Assembly (NCBI GenBank): GCA_902495085.1
Contig: CABUWA010000117.1
Coordinates: forward strand, 1-6,342
DNA length: 6,342 bases
Reading direction: 5' to 3'
Source: an uncultured Collinsella sp.
GTDB taxonomy: Bacteria > Actinomycetota > Coriobacteriia > Coriobacteriales > Coriobacteriaceae
Shown: one piece after another, positions 5,062 through 6,342 of the stretch
How positions within the stretch are numbered: position 1 is the stretch's first letter
How the letters are laid out: each line of letters starts with the position of its first letter
The notes under the pieces: generated by a model
The model's database searches: none
What the model saw: only the letters and a program-made list of their open reading frames with translations
What the model was told of the DNA's origin: nothing
Position numbers and translations under genes: made by a program

Positions 5062-6315
5062 CTAGTCCGCGAGCTTTTCCACTTGGTCGAGCATCTTGTT
5101 GAGCTTTTCCTTTGCCTCGGCCTTGACCTTCTCGGCCTCCTCGTGGGCCTTGGCCTTCTGAGCGGCCTTTTCCTCGGCCTCGGGGTCGACAACGACCAGA
5201 TTGGACGCATCGTGCTCGACCAGCTTGAGCGCATGCTCGGGGCACACCTTGACGCAGGCTCCGCAACCTAGGCAATACGTGGACTCCAGTGCAAAGCGAC
5301 CGCTTCCCACCAAATCGCAGGCAAACGTGGGGCACACGTTGACGCACTCGCTGCACGACGTGCACTTGTCGAAATCGCATTCCGGTGTGCTCACCTGCAT
5401 ATTCTGGGCAAGCTCGGGGTGGTTCTGCAGCGTCGAGAGCACCAGCTGCCGCCCGTGCGTGAGCGAACGGCGACGCTTGGTCGTCGTGGTGCCGCACATG
5501 GTGTTGAGCGTGCGCTCGAGCTGCGTGATCTGGTGACGGTGGGCCTTCAACTTCTGCGTCACCGAGGCCAGTGCCGCCGTCGCCGGGTTGAGCTTAGTCA
5601 CGGTTAGGCCCGTGGTGCGGGCAATCTTATCCATGTACTCCTTGCGCTCGTACTCGCGGCGCTTATGGCACTTGAGGCTCTTGGGGTCGACCTCCAGGCC
5701 CATGCCCGTACCCGCCCACTCCTCGGCGGTAGCAATGGCCTCGCCCAGAATGTCCTCACCGCCGGTGTTGCGGCATTTATCGCACACGCCCAACGGCAGG
5801 TACACACTCACGTTGGGATAGTCCGCCAGTACCGAGAACCAGGTCTCGGCCGTAACATCGCCCACGCAGGCGACGACGACCTCGTTTTCGCGCGGCATGC
5901 GCTTGAGGGCGCGCGTGCAGGTGACGTAGGCGGTCTCGTGGCTCGTAGCAGCAGAGACGATATCGTCATACAGGTTTTTGGGCGCCAGGCGCGGCGAGAT
6001 GATCGCCTCGGTCGGACAGGCAGCGGCGCACAGGCCGCACTTGCGACAGGAGTCAAGGATCTCAATGGCGTCTTCCTCGACCTCGATAGCGTTGACCGGA
6101 CACACGTCCATGCACGCGGTGCAGCCGCTCTTTTCGTTTTTGCAGGTCAGGCACGGAATGGTGTTGCCGCGCGGGCGCTCCTTGTAGTCGGCAGGATTCC
6201 ACTGCGGCGCCGACGGATCGAGTGCATCGGTCACGCCGCCAAGCGGGTTTTTAAGAAAGTCGAAACCCTTGCTGATCTCGATAATGTCATCAAACAGATC
6301 GTGTTCCTGCGCCAT
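5062..6315 (-). CDS. Polyferredoxin-like protein with four 4Fe-4S cluster motifs
   Basis: This is a 417-residue soluble electron-transfer type protein of unknown partner. The N-terminal pair of cluster motifs comprises C55/C58...C65-x2-C68-x3-C72-P, with an unusual insertion after the first cysteines, and C90-x2-C93-x2-C96-x3-C100-P. Residues about 110-310 form a domain I do not recognise, with further cysteines at 133, 150, 178 and 181 (CDKC), 216 and 274, and a basic stretch at 280-283. A second, regular pair follows: C318-x2-C321-x2-C324-x3-C328-P and C348-x2-C351-x2-C354-x3-C358-P. The end (about 377-417) is a Lys/Glu/Ala-rich helix, probably a coiled coil. There is no signal peptide, so it is cytoplasmic. 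The start ATG at 6315 has AGGGAGG eight bases upstream. It converges on the sugar operon and is probably functionally unrelated to it; its real neighbours lie beyond the right edge. A role in anaerobic redox metabolism is likely but unspecified. Confidence 0.88.
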   Translation of the reverse strand: MAQEHDLFDDIIEISKGFDFLKNPLGGVTDALDPSAPQWNPADYKERPRGNTIPCLTCKNEKSGCTACMDVCPVNAIEVEEDAIEILDSCRKCGLCAAACPTEAIISPRLAPKNLYDDIVSAATSHETAYVTCTRALKRMPRENEVVVACVGDVTAETWFSVLADYPNVSVYLPLGVCDKCRNTGGEDILGEAIATAEEWAGTGMGLEVDPKSLKCHKRREYERKEYMDKIARTTGLTVTKLNPATAALASVTQKLKAHRHQITQLERTLNTMCGTTTTKRRRSLTHGRQLVLSTLQNHPELAQNMQVSTPECDFDKCTSCSECVNVCPTFACDLVGSGRFALESTYCLGCGACVKVCPEHALKLVEHDASNLVVVDPEAEEKAAQKAKAHEEAEKVKAEAKEKLNKMLDQVEKLAD

Positions 6316-6342
6316 GCGCGGCCCCTCCCTGAGCAGTGCAAA

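Overview
The window looks like chromosomal DNA from a GC-rich, anaerobic gut actinobacterium, most likely of the class Coriobacteriia (Collinsella-like). This is an inference from GC-rich codon use (GAG, AAG and GGC favoured), the combination of a phosphotransferase sugar system with a GH4 glycosidase, and a neighbouring polyferredoxin. No rRNA, tRNA, insertion sequence, phage gene or CRISPR array is visible. Genus-level placement is a guess.

Layout: (1) bases 1-965, minus strand: 5' part of a GH4 6-phospho-alpha-glucosidase gene that runs off the left edge. (2) 966-1120: intercistronic gap with a perfect 12-bp stem-loop. (3) 1121-2728, minus: alpha-glucoside-type PTS EIICB permease, with an 18-bp tandem duplication at its 3' end. 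(4) 2729-3083: a divergent control region of about 350 bp holding two opposed promoters, three TTGTCT-type operator sites, a pair of 9-bp direct repeats two helical turns apart, and a structured leader for the permease gene. (5) 3084-4109, plus: zinc-dependent medium-chain polyol/alcohol dehydrogenase. (6) 4175-4930, plus: GntR-family (HutC/UTRA, TreR-like) regulator. (7) 4940-5043: a strong intrinsic terminator followed by a second hairpin. (8) 5062-6315, minus: an unrelated, convergent four-cluster 4Fe-4S protein.

How it works together: items 1-6 form one divergent regulon. The permease would import and phosphorylate an alpha-glucoside at the glucosyl C6 (EIIA must come from elsewhere), and the NAD/metal-dependent GH4 enzyme would split it to glucose-6-phosphate plus an aglycone. 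The TreR-like repressor, probably induced by a 6-phospho-glucoside, would control both arms through the operators between them. The dehydrogenase is the unexpected member. Its presence suggests the aglycone may be a polyol, as in maltitol or isomalt-type glucosyl-polyols, to be oxidised to a ketose. That substrate assignment is inference; the protein families are not in serious doubt.
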